Positions 9,691-20,335 of a stretch of 25,574 bases of DNA are shown here, piece after piece (positions within the stretch are counted from its first letter, which is position 1; the number at the start of each line of letters is the position of its first letter). Under the pieces are notes generated by a model, which did no database searches, was not told the origin of the DNA, and saw only the letters and a program-made list of their open reading frames with translations. The position numbers were made by a program, and so were the translations under genes. The stretch is from Vairimorpha apis BRL 01. Its lineage: Eukaryota > Microsporidia > Nosematidae. The DNA lies in contig KE647238.1 of assembly GCA_000447185.1 (NCBI GenBank), forward strand, positions 1 to 25,574, read 5' to 3'.

Positions 9691-12094
9691 AAAGAAAAAA
9701 AATTAATAATTTATTTTTTATTTAATAATTTATTTTTAATGATTTTTGTATTTTTCAAAATTTAAAGAATCAAGTTTTAAAAATTATAAAATTATAAAAA
9801 AATATTTTTAATTATAATTTATTTCATTGTTTTTAAAAAATACGAAATAAAGCGATATGTTTTTTAAAAAAAAGTTTTACGTAATAATGTACCTTTTAAT
9901 GTTAATAAAATTTAATTTTTTACTTTTTTATATGTATTTAATGCCCCAAATATAATTTTGCTACTTTAAATCTTTTAGATATGTTTTCCTGAACAAAATT
10001 TGTGATCTAATTTCGAAAAAATATTAGATTTGTGTTTTTAGAACATATTTTAATTAGGATTTAAAAATTCGTATTTATTTATTTGTTTTCTTTAGTAAAT
10101 CATCATTGTTAATAGTTTTTTATTTTGCTTCATAAATAATTTATCATATAAATATTGTAATTAATAGAAATAATAATAAATGTTTACAATATTTAAATTA
10201 AAAGGTCATTATAAAAAACAAATATAACTAAGATTAAGTGTAAAAATTTAAGTGATTTAGGTTTTGAATAAAGTAACAATTATGATAGCGGTTGTAAAAT
10301 CATTTTGAAATATATGTTATATTAAAAATATACATTAATTTAACGTTAATATATTAAAAAGATAAAAATTTATTTTATATGTTAATTTCTTAAACTTAAT
10401 GAATTTTTAAAATTAAATAAATATAAAAACAAACTATAAAGATTCTATGAAGTATTAATAAGTATAAGACGTATAATTTAAATTGATATATGTCTATGTG
10501 GCAAAGTCTTGCGGAAGAGCTCCAAAGCTTAGTTAACTTTCCATAAGAAACTTAGTTCGTACACTTTTTATACAAAATACTATTATTTATGTTTTTATGT
10601 TGTTTTGGGACGTTCTTCATCTTTTCTTCTTGCTTGTTTATGTGAAAGAGTTATTCTCTATTTATATTGTTATTGTTCTAGAAAAAAATAAACTGACACA
10701 TAAATTAAACGATATATTAAAATGATAAATTAAACAATTAAATTAAAACAATATGTTAATTATTTTACCACATTCTATATTTTTTTAAAACTATATATCA
10801 CTATATATGTTAAATTTTGATTAACGATAGATGAAGAAATATTTTTTAAATAAAAATTTAAAATTTATTGAACTTTAAATTCTATTTGTTGAATTATAAA
10901 TTTATATATATTTTTTTAATAAGAGATAGTATAATAATAAAAACACTATTTAGAAAGAATGCATAATAAAAAAACATTTGAAGTTTATAAATATTGACTA
11001 ATTGCTTTATTAAAATATAAAACAATCTTTTTACAAATAAATTAAGTTAAATAATGAATAAATGTTTAAATTAGATTTATAATATACAACAAATAAACCA
11101 ATGGTGTTCTATTAAACAAAATATTTTTTAAACTTAAAATTTATTAATTGTTTTATAATACCAACTTTGTAAAATCATTTGGAAATTTTTATGTAAAATA
11201 AGTTTGATTAATAATGTTAGATTTATCAAAAATAGTTTAAATAATTTAATTATGATACTGTTTTATGTATTTATAACATCTTCTTTGCTTAAAAAAATTA
11301 TAATTTATTAATATAATGGAAAAATTAAATTAATTTTAAAATAAATTAAATTTTTTTAATTCTATTTTGTCTAAAAATTTAAATACAAATTACTCATAAG
11401 AGGTTCACTAAAAGAATTAAGAAAATAGTTAAAAACTTAAAAAAAATATATTTTTAAAGTGATAAGAATAATATTATACATCATATATTGCTAATAAATT
11501 AAAGTTGGTTTAATATAAAAATAATTAACTTTGAAAAATTTTAAAAAATATTAGGTAATATTAAAAACAATGTATGATATATTTAATGACAAAAATATTA
11601 TTCGTTAATTTTATAACTTAAAATATATTCTACATCACCATATAAAATCATTAATATCAGAACTATCGATATGACAGTAAGGATTATTATTTTATAAACA
11701 ATAAAATATAACATTTTTTTTGTAACGTTTATAAAAAAAAACTTTACGTGTATTGAACACACATGATTTAAGAACTCGATAATTTTAACAAAATAACATT
11801 AATGTATTATATTAATAATTCATTGATATTTCTAAGACTAATTAACAATCATGTAACAATATTTATAAGTTAAATGTAATTGTTTCTTATTTCTCATATC
11901 CTGATTTATTTATAAAGTTAGTTTTTAGTCTTTTTTTAGAAACTAACCTCATGTTTAGAGACATTAAATATTATATAAAATTCTGTATATCACTTTACTT
12001 GTCACTTGTGTGTAAAATCTTCAAAGTTAAATATTTTGCCCGATTATTATTAATAAAGTTCATTATTTTTCCTTCCATTTTTTTCTAATTAGAT

Positions 12095-12250
12095 ATACAG
12101 ACTTCTCCAAAGTACGTCATTCTCTTCATCTCCTGCATTCATTATGTCGTGTCTTTGTATTCATTAAGAGAGATACTCTCAAATATTTCATTCTACTTAA
12201 TGATTGAATATATGCTTCTAAAGTTGATCGTTCATACATTTATCATGTTA
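12095..12250 (-). mobile_element. possible fourth retrotransposon scrap
   Basis: The minus strand reads MYERSTLEAYIQSLSRMKY then LRVSLLMNTKTRHNE. This resembles the copy 1 end, QAYIQARVLKMTLECILMEA and onward, with AYIQ, a Lys six residues later, LM and a later Arg in step. At DNA level GAAGCATATATTCAA matches AAGCATATATACAA. The shared 3' tail is not seen and the match is short, so this is tentative. Confidence 0.35.
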
Positions 12251-12706
12251 TCTTTAAAAAAAATAATTTTGGTAATAAAATGTTATGTTTATTGTTATTC
12301 TTAGATCAATCAATATGTATATAATACATAATGTAATTAAATATGTCTCAAACGTCTGCAAAGTACATTTTTATCAGATCAATAAACAATAAACTTAAAA
12401 TATTAAATAAATAAAATTGATTTATCATATAATAAGATTTATTAATTTTAAATTTTAAGTTTAGATCATATTTCATATCATACCGTATATAAATTTTATT
12501 GAATTAATTAAAATAATTTTAAATTAATTAAGTTATTTATAAAAAAATTATTAAACAATATAATATATTTTAAAAAATTTAATAAATATCTAAAATCGAA
12601 TAAAAAAACTATTATTATACAATATAATTTTAAAATTATTTATAAAGTTTATAAAATTTTGTTTACATTTATATAATATAAATGTTATTGTAAAACTGTA
12701 CAATTA

Positions 12707-12792
12707 TAAATTTTTATCATAATTAATTGTGCAAATCTTAAAAAATTTAAATTTTTTATAAAATATCTTAAATTAATTATGATAAAAATTTA
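12707..12792. repeat. perfect 22-bp inverted repeat (hairpin or cruciform)
   Basis: Arms 12707-12728 (TAAATTTTTATCATAATTAA plus TT) and 12771-12792 are exact reverse complements separated by 42 bases. The loop itself contains the palindrome AAAAAATTTAAATTTTTT (12740-12757), nearly concentric with the arms. It ends 128 bases before the ATG at 12921. It could be a small foldback or MITE-like remnant or a regulatory hairpin; nothing in the sequence decides which. Confidence 0.75.
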
Positions 12793-12920
12793 CATCAAAT
12801 AAATAATATTTTTTTAATTTAAACAACATAAATATAAAAATAATTTCTCAAAATTTATTTTGAAACTATTAATATTTTTTTAATTTAACTTCATTCTTAT
12901 ATTACTATAAATTAAACGCA

Positions 12921-13922
12921 ATGAAGAATTCCCATGAATTTGAAGTTATTGTTTTCTTTTTTAGTTTAGTATTTTTAACATTTCTTAGATCTAATGAAGA
13001 TGGATCTAATCGTGAAAATAATGAACCAATTACTTATAAGGAATTTACCAATTTAATATGCAATATGGAAAATAAGATTAATAATTCGTTTGATAAAAAA
13101 CTTCGTGATAGTGACTTTAAAATTGCAGAATTAATAAAAAATGAAACCGCTCGAATTGAAAAGGAAAATTATGAAAGTATTAAGAAATGCATAAATGACG
13201 AAATAAAAAAAGATATCAATTTAGGAGATAAATCAACTAGTAGTAATATAAGTTTTCAATTGCAATGTTTAATAGATATTTTTGATAAACGTTCAAAATG
13301 TGCAAATTGTAAAGGATGTAAAAATAATGATATTTGTTTTCATCATTTACTTTTGATTTTCATATCATTACTTAATGAAAAAGATAAAGTTGAACTTCAA
13401 AAATCATTATCTATCTTTAATCAAATGAATAATAGGTTTTTCAGACAATCAAACATGTGCAATATGTATGGTCTTCAACCTGATTTAAATTCATTTATGA
13501 ATCCATTATATCAAAATATGTACAATTTAAACCAACCCAATGATTTATTTTCATCTTGTTTTGGAATGCAATATAATAAATTTGGTCTGAATATAGGTAA
13601 CAAAGATTTACTTTATAATTTATTACTTAATTCTGTTTTCGGAATCTATAATAGTGAGGCTGGTAGTTGTGACAGTAAAAAACAATTACATCATGTAACA
13701 ACAAATTATGGACCATCAGTTCAAACTAAAAATCCAACCTTAATTAATGATCCAAAATGTTCTGATCAAAATAATTTTCCTACCTCATGTCCTAATTTAA
13801 ATCCTGTGAATTTTTCTGTATATTCACCTAATGTTCCTAGTAACACATGCAATAATTATGGACCTTGTCCTCCAACCTTTGAAGCACCTAAAAAGCCAAC
13901 AAAAACATGTGAAAGAAACTAA
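12921..13922 (+). CDS. secreted Cys/Asn/Pro-rich protein, candidate spore-wall or polar-tube component
   Basis: A complete 333-residue frame and the only intact plus-strand gene here. Residues 8-22 (EVIVFFFSLVFLTFL) form a signal-peptide-like core after a short N-terminus. Residues 30-105 are charged and helical, probably coiled-coil (MENKINNSFDKKLRDSDFKI). A tight cysteine cluster, C127-x2-C130-x2-C133-x5-C139, is followed by a hydrophobic helix (HHLLLIFISLL). The rest is rich in Asn, Met, Tyr and Phe and passes into a Cys/Pro/Asn-rich tail (NYGPCPPTFEAPKKPTKTC). In all there are 15 cysteines. Secretion, a coiled coil and a Cys/Pro-rich tail fit a structural protein of the spore wall or polar tube, but I recognise no specific family (PTP1, PTP2, PTP3 and SWP signatures not evident), so the role is inference. 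The start context is AAACGCA|ATG, with no CCC motif, unlike most neighbours. A 22-bp inverted repeat lies upstream. Confidence 0.85.
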   Translation: MKNSHEFEVIVFFFSLVFLTFLRSNEDGSNRENNEPITYKEFTNLICNMENKINNSFDKKLRDSDFKIAELIKNETARIEKENYESIKKCINDEIKKDINLGDKSTSSNISFQLQCLIDIFDKRSKCANCKGCKNNDICFHHLLLIFISLLNEKDKVELQKSLSIFNQMNNRFFRQSNMCNMYGLQPDLNSFMNPLYQNMYNLNQPNDLFSSCFGMQYNKFGLNIGNKDLLYNLLLNSVFGIYNSEAGSCDSKKQLHHVTTNYGPSVQTKNPTLINDPKCSDQNNFPTSCPNLNPVNFSVYSPNVPSNTCNNYGPCPPTFEAPKKPTKTCERN

Positions 13923-15876
13923 AATTTCATTAAACTTGTAAATATTTAACTATTATTTTATTTGACTTTTAAAAATTGTTAGTTTATTGTTATTTATTTT
14001 GTTAGCATAAATTTATAATATATTAATTTAATGAACTGTTTTTAAAAATTATTAAAGTCCAAAATTCAATATTAATTTAAAACCACAATATTTTTTTAAT
14101 TTTAGTAAAAAATATTTAAATTGTTTTTTGTTTATTATTATCACAAGCATTTATATCATTTTGATATTAAAACATTTTAAACTAAATATAAACACAAATA
14201 ATTATATTTTTAGTAATAAGTAAGTATAAAATATATTTAAGAAATTTAATAATGTTTTTAATTAATATTTAAACTTTGAAATAATTTTTTTATTATAAAA
14301 TTAAAAATTAGTTTACATACTTAATAAAAATATATTTATTATTCATATTTACGTTTATCTCTCGAAAAGCTAAAAAATCAAATATAATAAGCACTGTCTC
14401 GTATGTATGTTAATTGAATGGAATGTATAAAGAATTTTGTTTCTTCAATTCATTAATAAAATTTATTTTTCATAAAAGTAAATAAATATAAGTATTATAT
14501 TTATGTATTTATTTAAAATAACTACTTATATTTATAAGCCTTTTTCATAAAAAACACATTTTAAATAATCTTTCTTTATTTATAGCTAATCCTTAATTTT
14601 TTAAATTCTATGAATATTTTACAAAATTGTATAATTTTGATTAAGTAACTTTATTTTTTTAATACGATAATAATATACTGAACAAGTAATTTATAGTAGC
14701 ATATTATATAAATCTTTTAAATTTAATCCATAGTCCCTTTTGTATATATAAATTCAAATAATTAAGAATGAGGTTTTCTGATGTTTAAGTTGTTGTCACA
14801 TTAATAAATTTAAATTTTATCTATTAATCATTTGTCTAAAATAATTACATTTAACAAACTAAAGGATATAAAAAAATTTAAAAATAATCATTTGGGTAAT
14901 AAACAATAGTAGATTATTATTTAATCTAAAAAAAAGTTTTTTTTATATTGTTTATATTTTTAACAATAAAATTATACATTTCATTCTTTATAAAATAAAT
15001 AATATGTAAAAAATTTTCATGTTTAATTTAATTATGAGTAAGATTAACTTGAAATTATAATAACACTACTAACAACATTTGAAACTAAGAAGAAAAGAGA
15101 TTATAAAATAAAATAAATAACTAATATTAATATATAATTATAATTAATTTTAAATATATTTGAAATATGGTAGTTTTTTATATAAAAATGATTTTTGATT
15201 AAAACAACATGTAAAAAAAATTAATAACATATAGAAAAAAATTCTTATATATATTTTATCTTAGAAAATTATTAGTGTTATATAATAGTATTTTCAATGT
15301 AAAATAAATGTAAATTGGATGATTTAAATAACGAAATTAATTTTTATTTATTTGTAAATTTAAAAAATAAATTTTAAACATTTTGATAAAAAAATATAAA
15401 TAAAATAGGTTAACATAAATCTTATTATTGTTTTTATTGATATGTTAATTAAATAATTTTTTAAATACATGTGACACAGAATATAATATTTTTATATACT
15501 TAATTCTTCAAATTTTAATAAAATTAATTTTTCAAAATTTTCTATTACTGTATTACAAAGTAATTATTTTTTTAAAATTTTAGTAATTATATATTTTAAG
15601 TAAATTGGAAAATATATACTTTAAAAAATTAATATTAAATTTAAATTATTACGAATATAATTTTTATTGTTAGATAAAAAATTAAAATATATCCTTATAG
15701 TAAAATATGATAAAACATTTTTCATTTATCTAATAATACATTTAGGTTGATATTGTGATTTTACATTTATAATAAAATTTATTTTTATTAATCAGCTGTG
15801 TTTGAATTCTATATTTAAATATTTGTTATATTTTTTTAAAAATTTATAAAATTATTATTAAAAAAAATAATATTTT
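13923..15876. other. AT-rich intergenic DNA, no gene seen
   Basis: This lies between the ends of two convergent genes. There is no coding-like open stretch, tRNA or clear repeat. Bases around 14390-14450 are slightly less A/T-rich but show no frame. Confidence 0.55.
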
Positions 15877-16683
15877 TTAACAATTTAAGCACATATAACA
15901 CTCTATAATTTTTATAAAATATATATAACTCGCGTCAAAAAACATGAATTCGTTTTTAATTTTTAAAAACAATTTGTTACAATCTTCTTTCTTAAGAAAT
16001 GCTAAAACTTGCTTCATTTTACTAACAATAGCATCAAATATGTTTTTTTCTATAGTATCTATATTTTTTAAACATAATAAAAGTTTTAAGTCAAATATTC
16101 TATCTTTAAAAACTTTAACTAATTTTTGTTCAATTTCAAAAAAAGTAAAGATTTTACTGTAACAATTTTCTATTTTTTTATTATTATAGATTTTCAACAT
16201 TTGCAATAGAAAATCAAAATCTTTAAATTCAATGTCAATTGAACTTTGTATAAATTTATTATCTGAAAATATTAAAACTTTTTTATAAATATTACATGTA
16301 TTATGCAAAAACAATTTTTTTGACTTTGTTGTATCTAAAAAAATAGATCTTTTTTTCTTAAATTTTGTATATTTATTAGAGTGTATTTTATGATTATTTC
16401 TGTATTTTTTATTTTCATAATACATATTATTTGTATTAGAATCATTAGATTTTGTACAAAAATGTATTGAATCTTTTTCAAAATTTTTAGATTTTTTATG
16501 TCTATTAGTTTCATATGCATTATTTACATTCAAATGTAAATCAATGGATTCATGATTTGTATTTTCATTCATATTTTCTGAAATTTTACTTAAAGAATTA
16601 ATAAAATTTAGATTTAGATTGGTATTGTTATTTAATTTGCTATCTACATTCTTATTTTTAGTAAATATTTTATTATAATCCAT
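15877..16683 (-). CDS. basic Asn-rich protein with helical C-terminal domain, probably nuclear
   Basis: A complete 268-residue frame. The ATG at 16683 is immediately preceded by CAACCC. Residues 1-100 are low-complexity, Asn/Lys/Ser-rich and probably disordered. A basic cluster KFKKKR at 107-112 looks like a nuclear localisation signal. Residues 130-268 look folded and helical, with cysteines near the end (CYMCLNC). No membrane span or signal peptide. Within it, FDFLLQMLKIYNN (156-168) and TFFEIEQKLVKVFKDRIFD (180-198) follow the hydrophobic spacing of the Cdt1 geminin/MCM-binding winged-helix fold (Leu-rich helix, then TF-x2-I, then a helix with an R-x-F-like end). This is an eye-level resemblance only, and most family residues are not testable here. 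If right, it would be a replication-licensing factor; otherwise function unknown. Two shorter frames inside it, one on each strand, are shadows. Confidence 0.85.
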   Translation of the reverse strand: MDYNKIFTKNKNVDSKLNNNTNLNLNFINSLSKISENMNENTNHESIDLHLNVNNAYETNRHKKSKNFEKDSIHFCTKSNDSNTNNMYYENKKYRNNHKIHSNKYTKFKKKRSIFLDTTKSKKLFLHNTCNIYKKVLIFSDNKFIQSSIDIEFKDFDFLLQMLKIYNNKKIENCYSKIFTFFEIEQKLVKVFKDRIFDLKLLLCLKNIDTIEKNIFDAIVSKMKQVLAFLKKEDCNKLFLKIKNEFMFFDASYIYFIKIIECYMCLNC

Positions 16684-16689
16684 GGGTTG
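16684..16689 (-). promoter_or_regulatory. CCC-type start motif
   Basis: On the minus strand TCAACCC lies directly against the ATG at 16683, with zero spacing, the tightest example in the window. Confidence 0.6.
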
Positions 16690-18518
16690 ACTATTAATAT
16701 TAATTTATAATCAATTCAATTGCACACATTAAATTAGAAAATCCACATAAATTTTACAGTTCAATATATATAAAAAATTTTTTCTTTATATAATAATGTA
16801 ATGTAATAATTGTTTTTTTGATTTACTAAATTATTAATATGTTCTGTCATATATTTTAATAAAAACATATTTTATAAAAATGTGTAATTGTTCTTAATAA
16901 ATAAATAAAAACATTCCATAATATTTAATTTATTTTTTAATTTATTTCTAATGTCAAAACTAAATATTTGACATTTTATAAAATTTATTATTAAAGAAAT
17001 AAATAGTTAAATATTAAAATAAACTTTTTTTAAGTATTTACAATGGAAAATAAATTATTTAGATTTACAAAATTATTATTAAATAAGTGAAATTTTTAAA
17101 TATCTACTATTGTTAAAATATATAATATTCTTTTATATTACATGAATATTATGTTGTATTTATTTTAAAATTAATTACATCTTTTTAAATTCTTAATAAA
17201 TAGACGTATAACATTTATGTATATCATTAGTTATACTGTTTAATCATAACATTAACAAATAATATAGTTTCTATATTAAAAATGTTTTAATTATGTTTAG
17301 CATTACGTTGTAATAAATATAATGATAAAAAAATACTATTTTTGTATAAATTTCTATAAATTAAATTAATTTTTATTTTTATTCTTAAGAATATTTTTAA
17401 ACTTTTAATAGTTTACTTTATTAAAATAACAATTTTCTATAGTACTAATTATATTTACTAATAATTATAATTTTATTAACTCACATCCTGTGAATACATT
17501 TATTTTATATATTTATAATTTTCGTAACATAAAAACTTAAATTATCGTGTGTAAAAACTTTTTATTTCTTATAAACTACGTTTAAAATTTTCTTCATTAT
17601 TTTATTAGTTTTTATGTTTTTAAAATTATTAATCTTTAATTTTTCTTGTAACATAATATTTACTATAATATATACAAAGCTTTACAATGATTGCAAATAT
17701 AACATTTATAAATTTTTGAGTTTTACACAGTTAAGAGATATATAAAATGATTTTTTTTTAATTTTACATTATAAATTTAAATAAATTATGTCAATTTTTA
17801 TGTCTTTTTATATTTATGTTTATTATATATTTAAATCAAAATATTTTTTAATGTTAATTTAAAATTTTTTATTTTTATTTAAGGGTTAATTTTTATTTTA
17901 TTATATTATCACTTATTTCAATTAAAATAATAAATACAAATAACTTAATACATAAGATTACAATAATTTGTACTAAAAAAAATATATTTACATATTTTAA
18001 AAGAGTCAAATATTTTTACAAACATAATAAAAAGTTAAAATTTAATAATGATTAAAAATTTTACATTTAGATGATACAAAAATAACTTTAACTAACACTT
18101 TGTATATAAAAAATTAAAAGATATTTTAGGTTGATCTTTTTTAGATTATAACCATTTAAATTTTATAAAATAATTATTAAAAATATAATTTATCAATTTT
18201 ATGACTCATTTAAATGACGTGTAAAAATTGAAGTATTAATTATTTGTATTATTAAATTTTTAACTAAATTAAATTATGTAAACTTTTTACATTTAAAAAA
18301 TAGTATTAAAGTTGATAAATAAAATATTTTTCAAATAAAAATTTAAAATGATAAAAACTCTTTTATGAAATTTTTCTAAACGAAAACATTATAGTGAAGA
18401 AACATTTGCATTTAAAACTGAAATAAACATCATATGATACTGTTTATTACTGTTATATTTATAATTGCAAAAGTATAAAAAATAAATTTACAAAAAAAAT
18501 TTACACACATTTATTATC
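16690..18518. other. AT-rich intergenic DNA, no gene seen
   Basis: This is upstream spacer of the gene at 15877-16683 and downstream spacer of the gene at 18519-19235. Long A/T runs with frequent stops in all frames; no relic recognised. Confidence 0.55.
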
Positions 18519-19235
18519 TTATACAGTATTTGTCAACATATTATTTTTATTATCAATTATAGATGTTGGTGGAATTCTTACATTATATGATATCTTTTGA
18601 CCACAAGTGTCATGTGTTGGAAATGTATATTTCATAACTGAACATTTTTTATTGTTTTCAACATTCTTTGGTGATGATTCAGCAATTTTAATATTTTCTT
18701 TAACTTTTAAATTATTTTCCAATTGTTTTTTAAATTTTAAATTCAAAGTAATCTTTTTATCTTGATTTGATAATGATTCATAATCATCTGAAGATAAAAT
18801 AGTAAATTTTTGACTACAATCAAACGTGCATTTTTCAAGTTTTAAATTATATCCATAAGTTTTTGAATCTTTTTCTCCTATTGTTAGACATAAATTATCA
18901 TCAGTTTTAAAAAAACTTTCTTTTTTTCCAGAGATATTTATTTCATTAAAATTAACGTAAAATTTTTGTTTGTAACATGGAACAACAGAGTTATCTTTTT
19001 TTTGACCACAAATATTAGATGCATCACTTATATTAGTAAACTTAAAATTATTCAGAGGTCTTTCATATTTATCCTGATTATGATAATCCCTTAATAATCG
19101 AACATCTATAGCTTGTACAATTTCTTTTCTATTAAATTTAAAAGTTGTTAAATGCAATGAAGGAAATTTAACTGGAATTATAAATACTGCTTCGGTAATG
19201 ACACAAATTGTATAAAAAAATAATTTACAATTCAT
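18519..19235 (-). CDS. secreted protein with ricin-B-lectin-like (beta-trefoil) core
   Basis: A complete 238-residue frame. The N-terminus MNCKLFFYTICVITEAVFII looks like a signal peptide, so the protein is probably secreted. Nine cysteines (3, 11, 76, 87, 116, 136, 140, 198, 211) suggest disulfides. Residues 116-146 show the beta-trefoil lectin repeat pattern: CLTIGE, a Gly/Tyr turn, LKLEKC, then QKFTIL, comparable to the C-L-x...L-x2-C...Q-x-[FW] of ricin-B repeats. Only one repeat is convincing; C76/C87 and C198/C211 could belong to degenerate ones. Secreted ricin-B-lectin-like proteins without any toxin enzyme chain are a known expanded family in microsporidia, some linked to spores or host-cell contact; there is no catalytic chain here. 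An in-frame TAA just upstream fixes the ATG at or downstream of 19235. The nearest CCC is about 50 bases upstream, so this gene lacks the tight start motif. Confidence 0.75.
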   Translation of the reverse strand: MNCKLFFYTICVITEAVFIIPVKFPSLHLTTFKFNRKEIVQAIDVRLLRDYHNQDKYERPLNNFKFTNISDASNICGQKKDNSVVPCYKQKFYVNFNEINISGKKESFFKTDDNLCLTIGEKDSKTYGYNLKLEKCTFDCSQKFTILSSDDYESLSNQDKKITLNLKFKKQLENNLKVKENIKIAESSPKNVENNKKCSVMKYTFPTHDTCGQKISYNVRIPPTSIIDNKNNMLTNTV

Positions 19236-20335
19236 TAAATTAATGTAAAATTTTTTTTAAAAGTTTGGAAACCTATAATTTTAGGGTTAATGATATGTGA
19301 TAAAGTTTTATATATGATGTAATATTTTAGTATGTAATCACAGATTAAATTTTAAAAGATTGAAATAATAAAAAAATTTTATTTTATAAATATATATAAA
19401 AATTAAGAATTTTTAAAATTAATACTCGAGAATATACTTAAAGACATAAAAAGAAGCTGTTTTTTAAAAAAACATATTAACTTATAATAAAAATGTAATG
19501 TTGCAGCTAAAATTCAAATTAAATATTTAACTTTGATTATATATTTATTATAAAACTATATTTTTTCAATTATTAAAATACTAAAATTAAACAGCATTAA
19601 CATTGAAATAGTAACAATTTATATTCAATATTCAAAATTTATATAATTAATATGTTAAGAACAAAAAAAATTATTTTTAAAAATTGAATTTTACAAAGTG
19701 AATAAAGTTTTAAATATTTTAAAAAAAACAAAATTTTATATATAGGTATTTGTTTAATTTTTAAACATGTATTAAATACTATATCAATAGCATTATGATT
19801 TTTTTTACTATGAAATTTTGCTTTATAATTATCTTACTTTAAATAAAAACCATAAAATTATTTAATTTATTTTATATTGCTTGTTAAAATTTTTAACATA
19901 TATAAAACAATTCTATGGTAAGAACAAACAATTTGGATAAATGTGATATTTTTTTAACCTATGTTAATTTTGATCTTTTTTATTATTTTTTTAAAAACAA
20001 AAACTTATATTTTATTTATTTTTTTCAAATTAATTTATTAAAAAAACTTTTTTATTCAATAAAAAAAAATATAGTATCAATTTTTTAACAATTATAAAAG
20101 TTTCTTAACATTGATATTTTATATTTAAAATTATTATAAGTTTAATTAAAAAAATAATGTATTTTTATTTTAAAATTTTTATATAAATAGTATAATGTTA
20201 ATTATTAATTACATTTTCAAATTAAATTTTTCTAATCAAAAACGAATATTTATTTAATATAGAAAGTTTAATTGTTTTTTTCAATATTTTAAATTTCAAT
20301 TATTTTATTAAAAGTATTTTTGTTCATATGAGATA
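19236..20335. other. AT-rich intergenic DNA, no gene seen
   Basis: No coding-like frame. A lone minus-strand CCC at 19284-19286 lies 49 bases before the ATG at 19235, farther than in other genes. Confidence 0.5.

Larger units (their letters stand above)
8907..12920. other. long gene-poor region with relics
   Basis: No intact gene. It holds the relic repeat at 9546-9690, an unexplained GC-richer patch at 10490-10680, a possible retrotransposon scrap at 12095-12250 and an inverted repeat at 12707-12792. The rest is A/T-rich DNA in which I see nothing. Confidence 0.5.

Noticed and set aside
15944..16162. Plus-strand frame of 72 codons
   Set aside because: It lies opposite the 268-residue gene and has shadow composition (Phe/Ser/Leu-rich).
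16335..16520. Minus-strand frame of 61 codons
   Set aside because: It is a shifted frame within the low-complexity part of the 268-residue gene.
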